64,000 nt of DNA from CAIKMD01 sp036501365 (GTDB lineage: Bacteria; Pseudomonadota; Alphaproteobacteria; ATCC43930; CGMCC-115725), in assembly GCA_036501365.1 (NCBI GenBank), contig DASYAL010000060.1, positions 62,001 through 126,000 on the forward strand, in the 5' to 3' direction. Both the position numbers and the translations under genes were made by a program. How positions within the stretch are numbered: the first letter of the stretch is position 1; the number at the start of each line of letters is the position of its first letter. The notes under the pieces are model-generated. The model was not told the DNA's origin. It searched no databases and saw nothing but the letters and a program-made list of their open reading frames with translations. Positions 50,727 to 59,264 of this stretch are shown piece after piece.

Positions 50727-52037
50727 TCACGCCCGATCGATAAGATGGATGAAGGATCCCATCACCCGCCCGGCGACTCGGCCGGCGGGGCCGAGTGATT
50801 CGCCATCGGCGTCGGCTGCGGCAAAAAGCGGCGCGCCGCTGCCCTCCTCGACGATGCTGGCATAGTGGAATTCGTGGCCGCGGAACGTCGCGCCCTTGCG
50901 GCCGAGCGGCGTTGCGGCGGCGAGCGTTACGGCGCGGTAACCGAGATGCAGCTTGCGCGCGGCAAAGCTCGTCGCCACCGGCAGTAGCCCCGCCATCTCA
51001 TGCGCTTTGCCCGCGGCGTCGGTCAGCGCGTGCCCGAGCACCATATAGCCGCCGCATTCGCCATAGATCGCCGCGCCGCGCCGCGCCGCCGCGCGCAAGC
51101 CCTCGAGGAAGCGGCGGTTGCCGGCGAGCTGTCCCGCGAACAGCTCGGGATACCCGCCCGGCAGATAGATCGCGTCGCCTTCCGGCGGCGTCTCGTCCTG
51201 AAGCGGCGAGAAGAACGACAGCGCCGCGCCGCTTTGCCGCCAGCTCTCGATGGTTGCGGCATAAGCGAAGACGAAGGCGTCGTCGCACGCCACCGCGATC
51301 CGCGCGCCGAGCGGCGGCAGGATCGCCGGCGTCGCGGCTTCGGCGAGGCGCGCGGGCGCGGCGAGATCGATGACTGCGTCGCAATCGACATGCTGTTGCA
51401 GAAGTGCAGCCGCGTCGGCGAGGAATCGATCGCGTGCCTGCCACTCGCCGGCGGGAACGAGGCCGAGATGACGCGACGGTAAATCGAGCGCGGCGGTGCG
51501 CGGTACGCTGCCGAGGATTTTCATTTCCGGCAGCGCGTGCGCGAGCGCGTCGCGAAGGATCGCCGCGTGACGCGCGCTCGCGACGCGGTTGAGGATGACG
51601 CCAGCGATCGGCACATCGCGGCGATGGCGCGCGAAGCCCTCGACCAGCGCTGCGATCGAGGCGCCTTGCCCTTCGGCATCGACGACGAGGATCACCGGCC
51701 AGCCGGTGAGTGCGGCGAGATCGGCGGTCGAGCCGGTGCTGTCGCGGCCGGCGCCGTCGAACAGCCCCATCACGCCTTCGCAGATGACGAGATCGGCGTC
51801 GCGCGCCGGGGCGCCGATTTGGCCAGCCAAGGTCTCGGGCCGCATCGCCCAGGGATCGAGGTTGCGGCAAGCCAGCCCGCTAGCCGCGGCTAGATACGTC
51901 GGATCGATGTAATCGGGGCCTGCCTTGGCGGCGGCGACGCGTAGCCCATCATCACGCAGCCGGCGCACGAGCCCGAGCGTGATCGCCGTCTTGCCGCTGC
52001 TGGAGCGCGGCGCGGCGATAATCAGCCCTCGGATCAT
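50727..52037 (-). CDS. cobB: Cobyrinate a,c-diamide synthase
   Basis: Glutamine-dependent amidase of cobalamin synthesis (CobB/CbiA); 436 aa from MIRGLIIAAPRSSSGKT, whose P-loop-like start identifies the ATP-binding domain. The longer in-frame extension upstream is antisense to the SCO1 gene and is rejected. It shows KAGPDYIDPTYLAAASG, ICEGVMGLFDG and, in the class I amidotransferase domain, catalytic Cys in YGECGGYMVLG and the FRGHEFHYA motif. Under early cobalt insertion it acts on cob(II)yrinate (CbiA role). It is 11 bp downstream of SCO1. Confidence 0.95.
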   Translation of the reverse strand: MIRGLIIAAPRSSSGKTAITLGLVRRLRDDGLRVAAAKAGPDYIDPTYLAAASGLACRNLDPWAMRPETLAGQIGAPARDADLVICEGVMGLFDGAGRDSTGSTADLAALTGWPVILVVDAEGQGASIAALVEGFARHRRDVPIAGVILNRVASARHAAILRDALAHALPEMKILGSVPRTAALDLPSRHLGLVPAGEWQARDRFLADAAALLQQHVDCDAVIDLAAPARLAEAATPAILPPLGARIAVACDDAFVFAYAATIESWRQSGAALSFFSPLQDETPPEGDAIYLPGGYPELFAGQLAGNRRFLEGLRAAARRGAAIYGECGGYMVLGHALTDAAGKAHEMAGLLPVATSFAARKLHLGYRAVTLAAATPLGRKGATFRGHEFHYASIVEEGSGAPLFAAADADGESLGPAGRVAGRVMGSFIHLIDRA

Positions 52038-52048
52038 CGTCGGCCCGG

Positions 52049-52639
52049 TCAGAGATAACGCTGGACCGTCGCCGCCATCGCCTTCGGCGGCAGGCCGGTC
52101 GGCATCTCGCCGAGATAGCGGCCGTCGGTGCCCATCACATAGATGATCGAGCTGTGGTCGATCAGATAATCGTCGCTGCCCGCTTGCGGCACCTTGGCGA
52201 CATAAACGTGATATTCGCTCTCGGCCTGCTTCAGTGCGTCGGGCGCGCCGGTGAGATAGAGGATACCGGGATGGAAATTCGCGGCATAGGATTTGAGCTG
52301 CGTCGGCGTGTCGCGCGCCGGATCGACCGAGATGAAGATCGGCTGCACCTTGCTCGCGGCGTTGCCGAGCAGATCGAGCGTCTGGCTGATCGCCTGCAGC
52401 GTCGTCGGGCAGGCGTCCGGGCAATAGGTGTAGCCGAAATAGACCAGCATCACCTTGCCGCGAAAATCGCTGTCGCGCCGCGTCGCGCCGTCCTGATCGA
52501 CGAGCGAGAACGGGCCGCCGACAGCGGGCCCGGCGTTCTCGGCGCCGCCGAGCCAGAATTGCTCATAGATCACGCCGCCAAGGATGACGGCGAGGGCAGC
52601 GACGAAGATATAGAGTCCGCGGCGAACGGCTTCCGACAT
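52049..52639 (-). CDS. SCO1/SenC-family copper chaperone
   Basis: 196 aa, N-terminal membrane anchor (about 8-25) and thioredoxin-like periplasmic domain. Copper ligands Cys73 and Cys77 (YCPDAC) and His162 (IDHSSIIYV) are present. It delivers copper to cytochrome oxidase CuA in known members. It lies between cobA and cobB in a tight minus-strand run (44 bp and 11 bp), with no known link to cobalamin. Shared transcription may be incidental. Confidence 0.93.
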   Translation of the reverse strand: MSEAVRRGLYIFVAALAVILGGVIYEQFWLGGAENAGPAVGGPFSLVDQDGATRRDSDFRGKVMLVYFGYTYCPDACPTTLQAISQTLDLLGNAASKVQPIFISVDPARDTPTQLKSYAANFHPGILYLTGAPDALKQAESEYHVYVAKVPQAGSDDYLIDHSSIIYVMGTDGRYLGEMPTGLPPKAMAATVQRYL

Positions 52640-52682
52640 GGCTCCGATATAGGCCTGTCCCCTGCGGCCCGCCAGCGACGAA

Positions 52683-53492
52683 TTAGCGCGCGCCGGCGGC
52701 CGTCGTTTCCGCCAGTTTCCCGAGCCAGTCGAGCTCGCGGCGCAAGCGCACCACTGGGCCGACGGCGACCAGCGCCGGCGGATCGAGCGCCGCAGTGGCC
52801 GCGTCCTTGGCGGCGGCGCCGAGCGTGGTCTCGACCACGCGTTGCGCCGCCGTGGTCGCCTTGCTGATGATCGCGACCGGCTCGTCGGCCGACCTTCCGG
52901 CGGCGATCAGCCGGCGCGCGATCGCGTCGAGATTCTTGAGCGCCATATAGATCACCAGCACCGCGGTGCCGCGTGACACTGCTTCCCAATCGACCGCGCC
53001 GGGCAGGGCGCCGCCGCTTGCCTGGCCCGTGACGAAGGTGATCGCGGAATTAGTGTCGCGATGGGTCGCGGGAATGCCGGCATAAGCAAGGCCGCCGATC
53101 GCCGCCGTGATGCCGGGCACGATGCGGAACGGGATGCCGGCGCGCGCCAGCGCCATGCCTTCCTCGCCGCCGCGGCCGAAGACGAAAGGATCGCCGCCTT
53201 TGAGGCGCAGCACGCGCTTGCCGTCGCGCGCCAGCGTGACGAGGCGCAGCGTGATGTCGGGCTGTTGCGCCGAGGGCTTGCCGCCGCGCTTGCCGGCATG
53301 TTCGAGCGTCGCGCCTTCGCGCGCGAGCCGCAGAATCGCCGGCGCGACCAGCGCGTCATAGACGATGATATCGGCCTGCTCGAGCGCATGCAGGGCGAGG
53401 ATCGTGAGCAGCCCCGGATCGCCCGGTCCGGCGCCGACGAGCCAAACGCTGCCCGGAGCAAAAGCGGGAAGATCGAGCGCCGCGCGAGTCAT
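52683..53492 (-). CDS. cobA: Uroporphyrinogen-III C-methyltransferase
   Basis: Adds methyl groups at C2 and C7 to give precorrin-2, entry to cobalamin and siroheme; 269 aa. Signatures are VWLVGAGPGDPGLLTILALHALEQADIIVYDALVAP at the N-terminus, RLKGGDPFVFGRGGEE, and VPGITAAIGGLAYAGIPATHRD. It lacks the CysG dehydrogenase/ferrochelatase domain, so it is a stand-alone SUMT. Divergent from cbiD with 71 bp between; no room for a cobalamin riboswitch. Confidence 0.96.
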   Translation of the reverse strand: MTRAALDLPAFAPGSVWLVGAGPGDPGLLTILALHALEQADIIVYDALVAPAILRLAREGATLEHAGKRGGKPSAQQPDITLRLVTLARDGKRVLRLKGGDPFVFGRGGEEGMALARAGIPFRIVPGITAAIGGLAYAGIPATHRDTNSAITFVTGQASGGALPGAVDWEAVSRGTAVLVIYMALKNLDAIARRLIAAGRSADEPVAIISKATTAAQRVVETTLGAAAKDAATAALDPPALVAVGPVVRLRRELDWLGKLAETTAAGAR

Positions 53493-53563
53493 GACGCCAA
53501 GCCTACATCGCCGCCGGGACGACGTGTAGCGGGCGTCGGCCCGGCGCCATAGAATTCGCGACC

Positions 53564-54655
53564 ATGGCGGATGACGGCAAACGCGGCTTGCGGCGCGGCT
53601 GGACGACCGGCGCTTGCGCGGCGGCGGCGTCGCGCGCGGCTTATGCTGCGCTGCTCACGGGACGCTTTCCCGATCCGGTCGCGATCCGGCTGCCGGGCGG
53701 GGCGCGGCCGGAATTTCCGCTGGCGCTCAAGGAGGCGAACGGGTCGAGCGCGCGCGCCGGCGTCGTCAAGGATGCGGGCGACGATCCGGATGTCACGCAT
53801 GGTGCGCTGATCGTCGCCGAGCTCGCATTGGCTGCGCCCGGCAGCGGCATTTCTTTCCATGCCGGGCCCGGCGTCGGCACCGTGACGCGGCCGGGGCTGG
53901 CGCTGGCCGTCGGCGAGCCGGCGATCAATCCCGGCCCGCGCGCCTTGATCGTCGAAGCGCTGAACGAGGTCGCCGCCGCGTGCGGCCGCGCCAGTGCGGA
54001 TGCGGCGGTAACGCTGTCGATCCCCGGCGGCGCGGCGCTCGCCGCCAAGACCTTGAATGCGCGGCTCGGCATCCTCGGCGGCTTGTCGATCCTCGGCACG
54101 ACAGGCATCGTCATTCCCTATTCCTGCTCGGCCTGGCTGCATTCGATCCATCGCGGCATCGATGTCGCGCGCGCGACCGGCTGCGCGCATCTCGCAGCGT
54201 CGACCGGCTCGGTCTCGGAACGTGCGGTGCAGCGGCTGTACGGCCTGCCCGAAGAGGCGCTGATCGATATGGGCGATTTCTCCGGCGCGACGCTGAAATA
54301 TCTGCGCCGCCATCCGGTGCCGCGGCTGACGCTCGCCGGCGGCTTCGGCAAGCTGGCGAAACTCGCGCAAGGCGCGCTCGATCTGCATTCGGACAAGAGC
54401 CGCGTCGACATCGCCGCGCTCGCCGCGCTGTTGCGCGACCTCGGCGCGCCGCCGGCGATCGTCGATGCCGCCGCGCGCGGCGCCGGTGCCGGCGAAGTAC
54501 TGACCACAGCGACGCCGGTTTTCGCGCGGGCTTTGGCCGATCGTGTCGCGATGCTGGCGCGGAGCGTCACCCTGGCGAGCCTCGCCGGCGACACCGCGGT
54601 CGAGGTCGCGATCTTCGATCGCGCCGGCGGGTTGATCGGCCGTGCCGGCGCCTAA
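53564..54655 (+). CDS. cbiD: Cobalt-precorrin-5B C1-methyltransferase CbiD
   Basis: Methylates C1 after ring contraction in the early-cobalt pathway; 363 aa. The N-terminal RRGWTTGACAAAASRAAYAALL is the CbiD fingerprint, followed by VKDAGDDPDVTHG, PGVGTVTRPGLALAVGEPAINPGPR and GSVSERAVQRLYGL. It replaces CobF of the aerobic route. Overlaps cobK by 14 bp. Confidence 0.96.
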   Translation: MADDGKRGLRRGWTTGACAAAASRAAYAALLTGRFPDPVAIRLPGGARPEFPLALKEANGSSARAGVVKDAGDDPDVTHGALIVAELALAAPGSGISFHAGPGVGTVTRPGLALAVGEPAINPGPRALIVEALNEVAAACGRASADAAVTLSIPGGAALAAKTLNARLGILGGLSILGTTGIVIPYSCSAWLHSIHRGIDVARATGCAHLAASTGSVSERAVQRLYGLPEEALIDMGDFSGATLKYLRRHPVPRLTLAGGFGKLAKLAQGALDLHSDKSRVDIAALAALLRDLGAPPAIVDAAARGAGAGEVLTTATPVFARALADRVAMLARSVTLASLAGDTAVEVAIFDRAGGLIGRAGA

Positions 54656-55415
54656 GCGACTCCTGATCCTCGGCGGCACCGCGGAAGCGCGGCGGCTTGC
54701 CGCGGCGGCGACGGCGCGTTTCGGCGCGGCGCTCGCGATCACGACCTCGCTCGCCGGCCGCACGCAAGCGGCGGCGCCGATCGCGGGTGGCTTGCGCCGC
54801 GGCGGCTTCGGCGGCGCGGCGGGGCTGCTCGCTTATCTTCGCAAGGCGCGCATCGATGTCGTTATCGACGCGACGCATCCCTTCGCGGCACGAATCTCGG
54901 AGAGCGCATTGGCCGCCTGCCGCGACGCCGACATACCGCTGCTCGCGGTGACGCGACCGCCTTGGCGGCCGGCGCCCGATGATCGCTGGATCGAAGTTGG
55001 CTCCGCCGCCGAAGCGGCGGCGCTGCTGCCGGCGCGCGGCAAGCGCGTTTTCCTCACCATCGGGCGCGGCGAGCTCGGCGCTTTCGCCGGTATCGCGCAC
55101 GTCCGTTTCCTGGTCCGGTTGATCGAGCCGCCGTCGACACAACTGCCGCTCGATTGCGAGTTGATCCTCGGTCGCGGCCCGTTCACCCTGGAGCAAGAAC
55201 GGACTATCATCGAGCGTCACGCGATCGATCTGCTCGTGACCAAGGCATCGGGCGGAGCAGCGACGGCGGCAAAGCTTTCTGCCGCACGGGCGGTCGGAAT
55301 TCCCGTCGTGATGCTGCGTCGTCCGGAACCTTCCGGCGGCGCGAGCGTCGAGCGTATCGAGGATGCGGTGGAATGGTTGGAAGAACGATTGGTGGAAGTA
55401 TCGAGGGATTTGTGA
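54642..55415 (+). CDS. cobK: Precorrin-6A reductase
   Basis: NADPH-dependent reductase of the corrin ring (CobK/CbiJ); 257 aa from a GTG overlapping the cbiD end. It shows RLLILGGTAEARRLAAAA (Rossmann start), VVIDATHPFAARISESALAACRD, LTIGRGELGAFAG and LVTKASGGAATAAKLSAARAVGIPVVMLRRP. Together with CbiD it forms a plus-strand pair. The last base of its stop codon is shared with the following ankyrin gene start. Confidence 0.94.
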   Translation: MPAPKRLLILGGTAEARRLAAAATARFGAALAITTSLAGRTQAAAPIAGGLRRGGFGGAAGLLAYLRKARIDVVIDATHPFAARISESALAACRDADIPLLAVTRPPWRPAPDDRWIEVGSAAEAAALLPARGKRVFLTIGRGELGAFAGIAHVRFLVRLIEPPSTQLPLDCELILGRGPFTLEQERTIIERHAIDLLVTKASGGAATAAKLSAARAVGIPVVMLRRPEPSGGASVERIEDAVEWLEERLVEVSRDL

Positions 55416-55963
55416 TGATGCGCCGCATCTTGTTGCTCGGTATCGCGATGATCGCGTTATGCCCGCCCGGTCTGGCGCAAGCGCAGGACATCGGGATCTA
55501 CGACATGGCCATGGCCGCGTCGCGCGATAAGACCGACGACGTCATTCGTATGCTGCAGGCTCGCAAGAGCTCGAACGTCACCGACGACCAGGGCGAGACG
55601 CCGCTCGGCTATGCCGCCCAATTCGGCGATGTGCGCATGACCCAGGCGCTCCTCTATTATGGGGCCCAGGTCGATACCCGCGACCAGTTCGGCAACACGC
55701 CGCTGCATTGGGCGGCGCAACGCGGCTATATCGAGGTGATGCAGTTGTTGCTCGACGCCAAGGCGACCGTCGACCAGCAGAACAAGCAGGGCGTGACGCC
55801 GCTGATGATGGCGGCGCAGAACAGCCAGGTACCCGCCTTGCGCTTGCTGCTGAAAGACGGCGCGGATCCCAAGAAGCAGGATTTCACCGGCCGCGATGCG
55901 ACCGGCTGGGCCGACGGCAAGGCCGGCGTGCTGCAATTCCTGCGCGCGGCGCGTTCGGGCTGA
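55415..55963 (+). CDS. Secreted ankyrin-repeat protein
   Basis: 182 aa. ATG 55415 overlaps the cobK stop by 1 nt, with GAGGGA 6 nt upstream. Signal peptide MMRRILLLGIAMIALCPPGLAQA. Four ankyrin repeats follow: about 50-80 (DDQGETPLGYAAQFGDVRMTQALL), 83-113 (DQFGNTPLHWAAQRGYIEVMQLLL), 116-146 (NKQGVTPLMMAAQNSQVPALRLLL) and a partial last one (FTGRDATGWADGKAGVLQFL). A periplasmic protein-protein interaction role is likely; no tie to cobalamin is known despite the translational coupling to cobK. Confidence 0.82.
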   Translation: MMRRILLLGIAMIALCPPGLAQAQDIGIYDMAMAASRDKTDDVIRMLQARKSSNVTDDQGETPLGYAAQFGDVRMTQALLYYGAQVDTRDQFGNTPLHWAAQRGYIEVMQLLLDAKATVDQQNKQGVTPLMMAAQNSQVPALRLLLKDGADPKKQDFTGRDATGWADGKAGVLQFLRAARSG

Positions 55964-55975
55964 GAGCCCGCTGAT

Positions 55976-56758
55976 TCAGCTGCGCTCGGCGCGGGCGCGA
56001 TCCTTACGCGGCCGCAGCACGTGGTGATGATCGGGCGCATAAAGCCGGCTGTCGGCGAAATCATTCGCGCCGAGCACGCGTCCGACGATGATCAGCGCGG
56101 TGCGGGTGAGCTTTGCCGCTTTCACCTGCGCGCGGATCGTGGCGAGACTGCCGCGCAGGATTTTCTCATCGGGCCAGCTCGCGCGATAGACCACGGCGAC
56201 GGGGCAGTCCGCGCCGTAGATCGGCGTCAGCACGCGCAGCACCGACGCCAGATTGTTGATCGATAGATGGAGGACGAGACTCGCCCGGCTGCGCGCGAGC
56301 GTCGCCAGATCCTCCTCCTCGGGCATCGCCGAGGCGCGAACCGCGGTGCGCGTCAGGATCACGCTTTGCGCGACCTCGGGCAGGGTCAGCTCGATGCCGA
56401 GCGCGGCGGCGGCGGCGGCAAAGGCGGGCACGCCGGGCGTCAGATCGTAGGGGATGCCGAGCGTATCGAGCCGCCGCATCTGCTCAGCGATCGCGCCATA
56501 GAGCGAGATGTCGCCGGAATGGACGCGCGCCACGTCCTTGCCCGCGTCATGCGCGGCGGCGATCTCGGCGATGATCTCGTCGAGCGTCAGGCTGGCGGTG
56601 TCGACGACGCGCGCGCCCTTGGGCGCGGCCTTGACCACGGCCTCGGGCACCAGCGAGCCGGCATAGAGGCAGACCGGACAGCTTTCGATCAGCCGCAGGC
56701 CGCGCACAGTGATGAGATCGGGCGCGCCCGGTCCCGCGCCGATGAAATGCACGGTCAT
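55976..56758 (-). CDS. cobM: Precorrin-4 C11-methyltransferase
   Basis: SAM methyltransferase at C11 (CobM/CbiF); 260 aa from MTVHFIGAGPGAPDLITVRG; a longer in-frame extension overlapping cobJ is rejected. It shows CLYAGSLVPEAVV, VARVHSGDISLYGAIAEQMRRLD, TPGVPAFAAAAAALGIELTLPEV and VYRASWPDEKILRGSL. ATGA overlap with the cbiG-cobJ gene. Last gene of the minus-strand corrin operon. Confidence 0.95.
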   Translation of the reverse strand: MTVHFIGAGPGAPDLITVRGLRLIESCPVCLYAGSLVPEAVVKAAPKGARVVDTASLTLDEIIAEIAAAHDAGKDVARVHSGDISLYGAIAEQMRRLDTLGIPYDLTPGVPAFAAAAAALGIELTLPEVAQSVILTRTAVRASAMPEEEDLATLARSRASLVLHLSINNLASVLRVLTPIYGADCPVAVVYRASWPDEKILRGSLATIRAQVKAAKLTRTALIIVGRVLGANDFADSRLYAPDHHHVLRPRKDRARAERS

Positions 56759-58563
56759 CGGTCGCGCTTCGCGGCGTAGCCGCGCGGCGTGTAGAGCAGC
56801 GCCCGGCCCGCGAGGCGGCGGGTCGCGCTGCTGCCGACCAACACGAGCGTCAGCATGTCGACCGCGGCGGGATCGAGCGCGCCGAGCGTCGTCAGCGTGA
56901 TGCTCTCGCCGTCGCGGCCGAGATTGCGCGCCAGCGCGACGGGCGTTTCCGGCGCGCGTGCTTGCAGAAGGATGTCGCGCGCGCGGCCGAGCTGATCGCT
57001 GCGCCGCGCCGAGCGCGGATTGTAAAGCGCGACGACGAAATCGCCCGCCGCAGCCGCTTCGAGGCGGCGCTCGATGATGGTCCAAGGCGTGAGCAGATCC
57101 GACAGCGAGATGGCGCAGAAATCGTGGCCGAGCGGCGCGCCGAGCTTGGCCGCCGCCGCCTGCATCGCCGAAACGCCGGGGATGACGCCGAGCGCGACGC
57201 GCCGCCACTCGGCGCGGTCTTCGTGCTCGATCAGCTCGCAGACCAGCGTCGCCAGGCCGTAAATGCCAGCATCGCCCGACGACACCAGCGCGACCGACTT
57301 GCCGGCCGCGGCGAGATCGAGCGCCAAGCGCGCGCGGTTCTCCTCCTCGCCGAGGGTGCCGTCGTGCCGGACCTTGCCGGCGAGCGCGCCGCCAAGCAGG
57401 TCGAGGTAGAGGCGATAGCCGACGACATCGCTGGCACGCCCCAGCGCGGCATCCGCAGCGGGGGTGCGATCGCCCGGACCGCCAGGGCCGATGCCGATGA
57501 TTACGAGGCTGCCGCGCGGCTGGCCGATTCGCGCAGTGTCGAGCGGTTGCGGCGCGCGTGCGATGGCGCAAGTCGCGCCGCCGCGGATTTGCTTGGCGAC
57601 GACCAGCGCGGCGTCTCGGCCCGCGGCCGCGAGTGCCGCGCCCTCGGCGACGCCATAGCAGCCGACGGCGCGGAACACGGTCTCCGACGGGTTCTGCAAT
57701 CGCGGCGTTTCGGCGAGCAGCTCCGTCGCCGTAAAGAATCGCGCCGGCACGTCGAGCCGCGATGCCAGCGCCAGGACGGCGTCCTCGTCGCTTTTGAGAT
57801 CGAGCGAGGCGATGAGCGCGATTGCACCGGCGGCGAGGCCATGCTGGGCCAGCGTGCCATCGACCAGAGCCTGCAGCTCTTCTGGGGCGGCGCCGCGTTC
57901 GCAGCCGACGCCGAGCGCCAGCACCGGCGGGTGCAGCACCAGCGCGCGCTCGTCCGGCGCGGGAATGCGGTCGGTGACGCGGATCGCGTCTCTGCCGCGC
58001 GCCGCAAACCGCGCGCCGCTATCGCGCAGCCAATCGGCGGCACCGGCCTCGATGCTCAGTGCGACATCCTCGCCGGCGAGTAGCGCCGCGGTCGCGGCTT
58101 TCGCGCGCTCGGGGTTGGCGACCCGCCAGCCGGGCGGCGGTGCGTCGAGCGCGAGGCCGAGACGCAGATCGCTGGCGGTGGTGATCGCGGCGCTACCGCC
58201 GGTCGCGGCGGCGATCGCCTGGGCGAGCGCGTTGGCGCCGCGATGCCCGCCGAGCAGCGGCACCGCCGCCGAGCCATCCTCGGCGACGGCGACGACCGGC
58301 GGCTCCTCGCGCTTATCCGCAAGCAACGGCGCCACAGCACGGATCAAAATGCCACTGGCGCAAAGGCCGACGATCGGCGTGCCTGAGGCGAACAAGCTTT
58401 GCAGCTGCGCGATCGCATCGGTGAAGCGCACGTCACTCGCGGGGCCGCGGGCTTCCGGCGCATGGATCGTCGCTTCCGGCAGCAGCGCTTTGAGCTTGCG
58501 CGCGAGATCGAGGGCCGACGGACCCAGCACAACGATCGCGGCGCCGCGCGGCAGTGGGCTCAT
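56755..58563 (-). CDS. Fused CbiG (cobalt-precorrin-5A hydrolase) - CobJ (precorrin-3B C17-methyltransferase)
   Basis: 602 aa, two enzymes in one chain. Residues 1-345 are CbiG-like: N-terminal VVAVAEDGSAAVPLLGGHRGANALAQAI and C-terminal LALGVGCERGAAPEELQALVD. CbiG opens the delta-lactone and releases acetaldehyde in the early-cobalt route. Residues 352-602 are CobJ/CbiH: SLVIIGIGPGGPGDRTPAADAAL, SSGDAGIYGLATLVCELIE, VIPGVSAMQAAAAKLGAPLGHDFCAISLSDLLTPW. The fusion puts consecutive ring-contraction steps together. The stop overlaps cobM and the start overlaps cobI, both by 4 bp. Confidence 0.92.
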   Translation of the reverse strand: MSPLPRGAAIVVLGPSALDLARKLKALLPEATIHAPEARGPASDVRFTDAIAQLQSLFASGTPIVGLCASGILIRAVAPLLADKREEPPVVAVAEDGSAAVPLLGGHRGANALAQAIAAATGGSAAITTASDLRLGLALDAPPPGWRVANPERAKAATAALLAGEDVALSIEAGAADWLRDSGARFAARGRDAIRVTDRIPAPDERALVLHPPVLALGVGCERGAAPEELQALVDGTLAQHGLAAGAIALIASLDLKSDEDAVLALASRLDVPARFFTATELLAETPRLQNPSETVFRAVGCYGVAEGAALAAAGRDAALVVAKQIRGGATCAIARAPQPLDTARIGQPRGSLVIIGIGPGGPGDRTPAADAALGRASDVVGYRLYLDLLGGALAGKVRHDGTLGEEENRARLALDLAAAGKSVALVSSGDAGIYGLATLVCELIEHEDRAEWRRVALGVIPGVSAMQAAAAKLGAPLGHDFCAISLSDLLTPWTIIERRLEAAAAGDFVVALYNPRSARRSDQLGRARDILLQARAPETPVALARNLGRDGESITLTTLGALDPAAVDMLTLVLVGSSATRRLAGRALLYTPRGYAAKRDR

Positions 58564-59264
58564 TTCCAGGCCTCGCCGCGACGATGGAGGAGGATCATCG
58601 AGAAATAAGGCGCGTCGTCCGGCGCAACGGCATCGAGCGCCAGCACGCGCTCGGTTGCGAGGCTGGCGCGCTCGACATAACGCGCTTTCCCGGCGAGGCC
58701 GAGCCGCGTCAGCAGCGCGCGGATGCGCGCGAAGTGCCGGCCGAGCTTGATGATCGCCGCCGCTTCGCAGGCTTCGAGGCGGCGCGCCAGGGTGTCGTCA
58801 TCGAGTCCGGCGGGCAGCACGGCGAGCGCGTCGTTGCGCGCGGCGAGGGGAAAGCCGGCGGCGGCGGCGCAAGCGCCGAGCGAGGAGACGCCGGGCACGA
58901 TCTCGCAGGCGAAGCGCTCGCTCAACCGGCCGAAGAGATACATGAACGAGCCGTAGAACAGCGGATCGCCCTGGCAGAGCAGCGCGACGTCGCGGGCCGC
59001 CTCAAGATGCGCGGCGATCTCTTCGGCGGCGCGGTCGTAGACCTCTTGCGCCGGGAAGCGCGCGATCTCCATCGGGATTCGGATCGCGATCTCGATCTGC
59101 GCCGGCGACAGCCAGGCCGCGACGATGCTGCGGGCAAAGCTCGCCCCCTCGTCAGGTGCGGGATAAGCGACGACCGATGCTTGCCGGAGAATGCGCCAAG
59201 CCTTCAGCGTGATGAGCTCGGGATCACCCGGGCCGAGGCCGAGCCCATAGAGACAGCCGGTCAT
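58560..59264 (-). CDS. cobI: Precorrin-2 C20-methyltransferase
   Basis: SAM methyltransferase at C20 (CobI/CbiL); 234 aa from MTGCLYGLGLGPGDPELITLKAW. It shows VALLCQGDPLFYGSFMYLFGRL, EIVPGVSSLGACAAAAGFPLA and the C-terminal YFSMILLHRR. The much longer in-frame extension upstream runs antisense-like through the GT39 gene and is not real. ATGA overlaps with both the GT39 gene upstream and cbiG-cobJ downstream. Confidence 0.95.
   Translation of the reverse strand: MTGCLYGLGLGPGDPELITLKAWRILRQASVVAYPAPDEGASFARSIVAAWLSPAQIEIAIRIPMEIARFPAQEVYDRAAEEIAAHLEAARDVALLCQGDPLFYGSFMYLFGRLSERFACEIVPGVSSLGACAAAAGFPLAARNDALAVLPAGLDDDTLARRLEACEAAAIIKLGRHFARIRALLTRLGLAGKARYVERASLATERVLALDAVAPDDAPYFSMILLHRRGEAWK

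Noticed and set aside
53493..53563. Cobalamin riboswitch in the cob cluster
   Set aside because: The divergent gaps (53493-53563 and 63675-63727) are too short, and no B12-box-like conserved block was seen.
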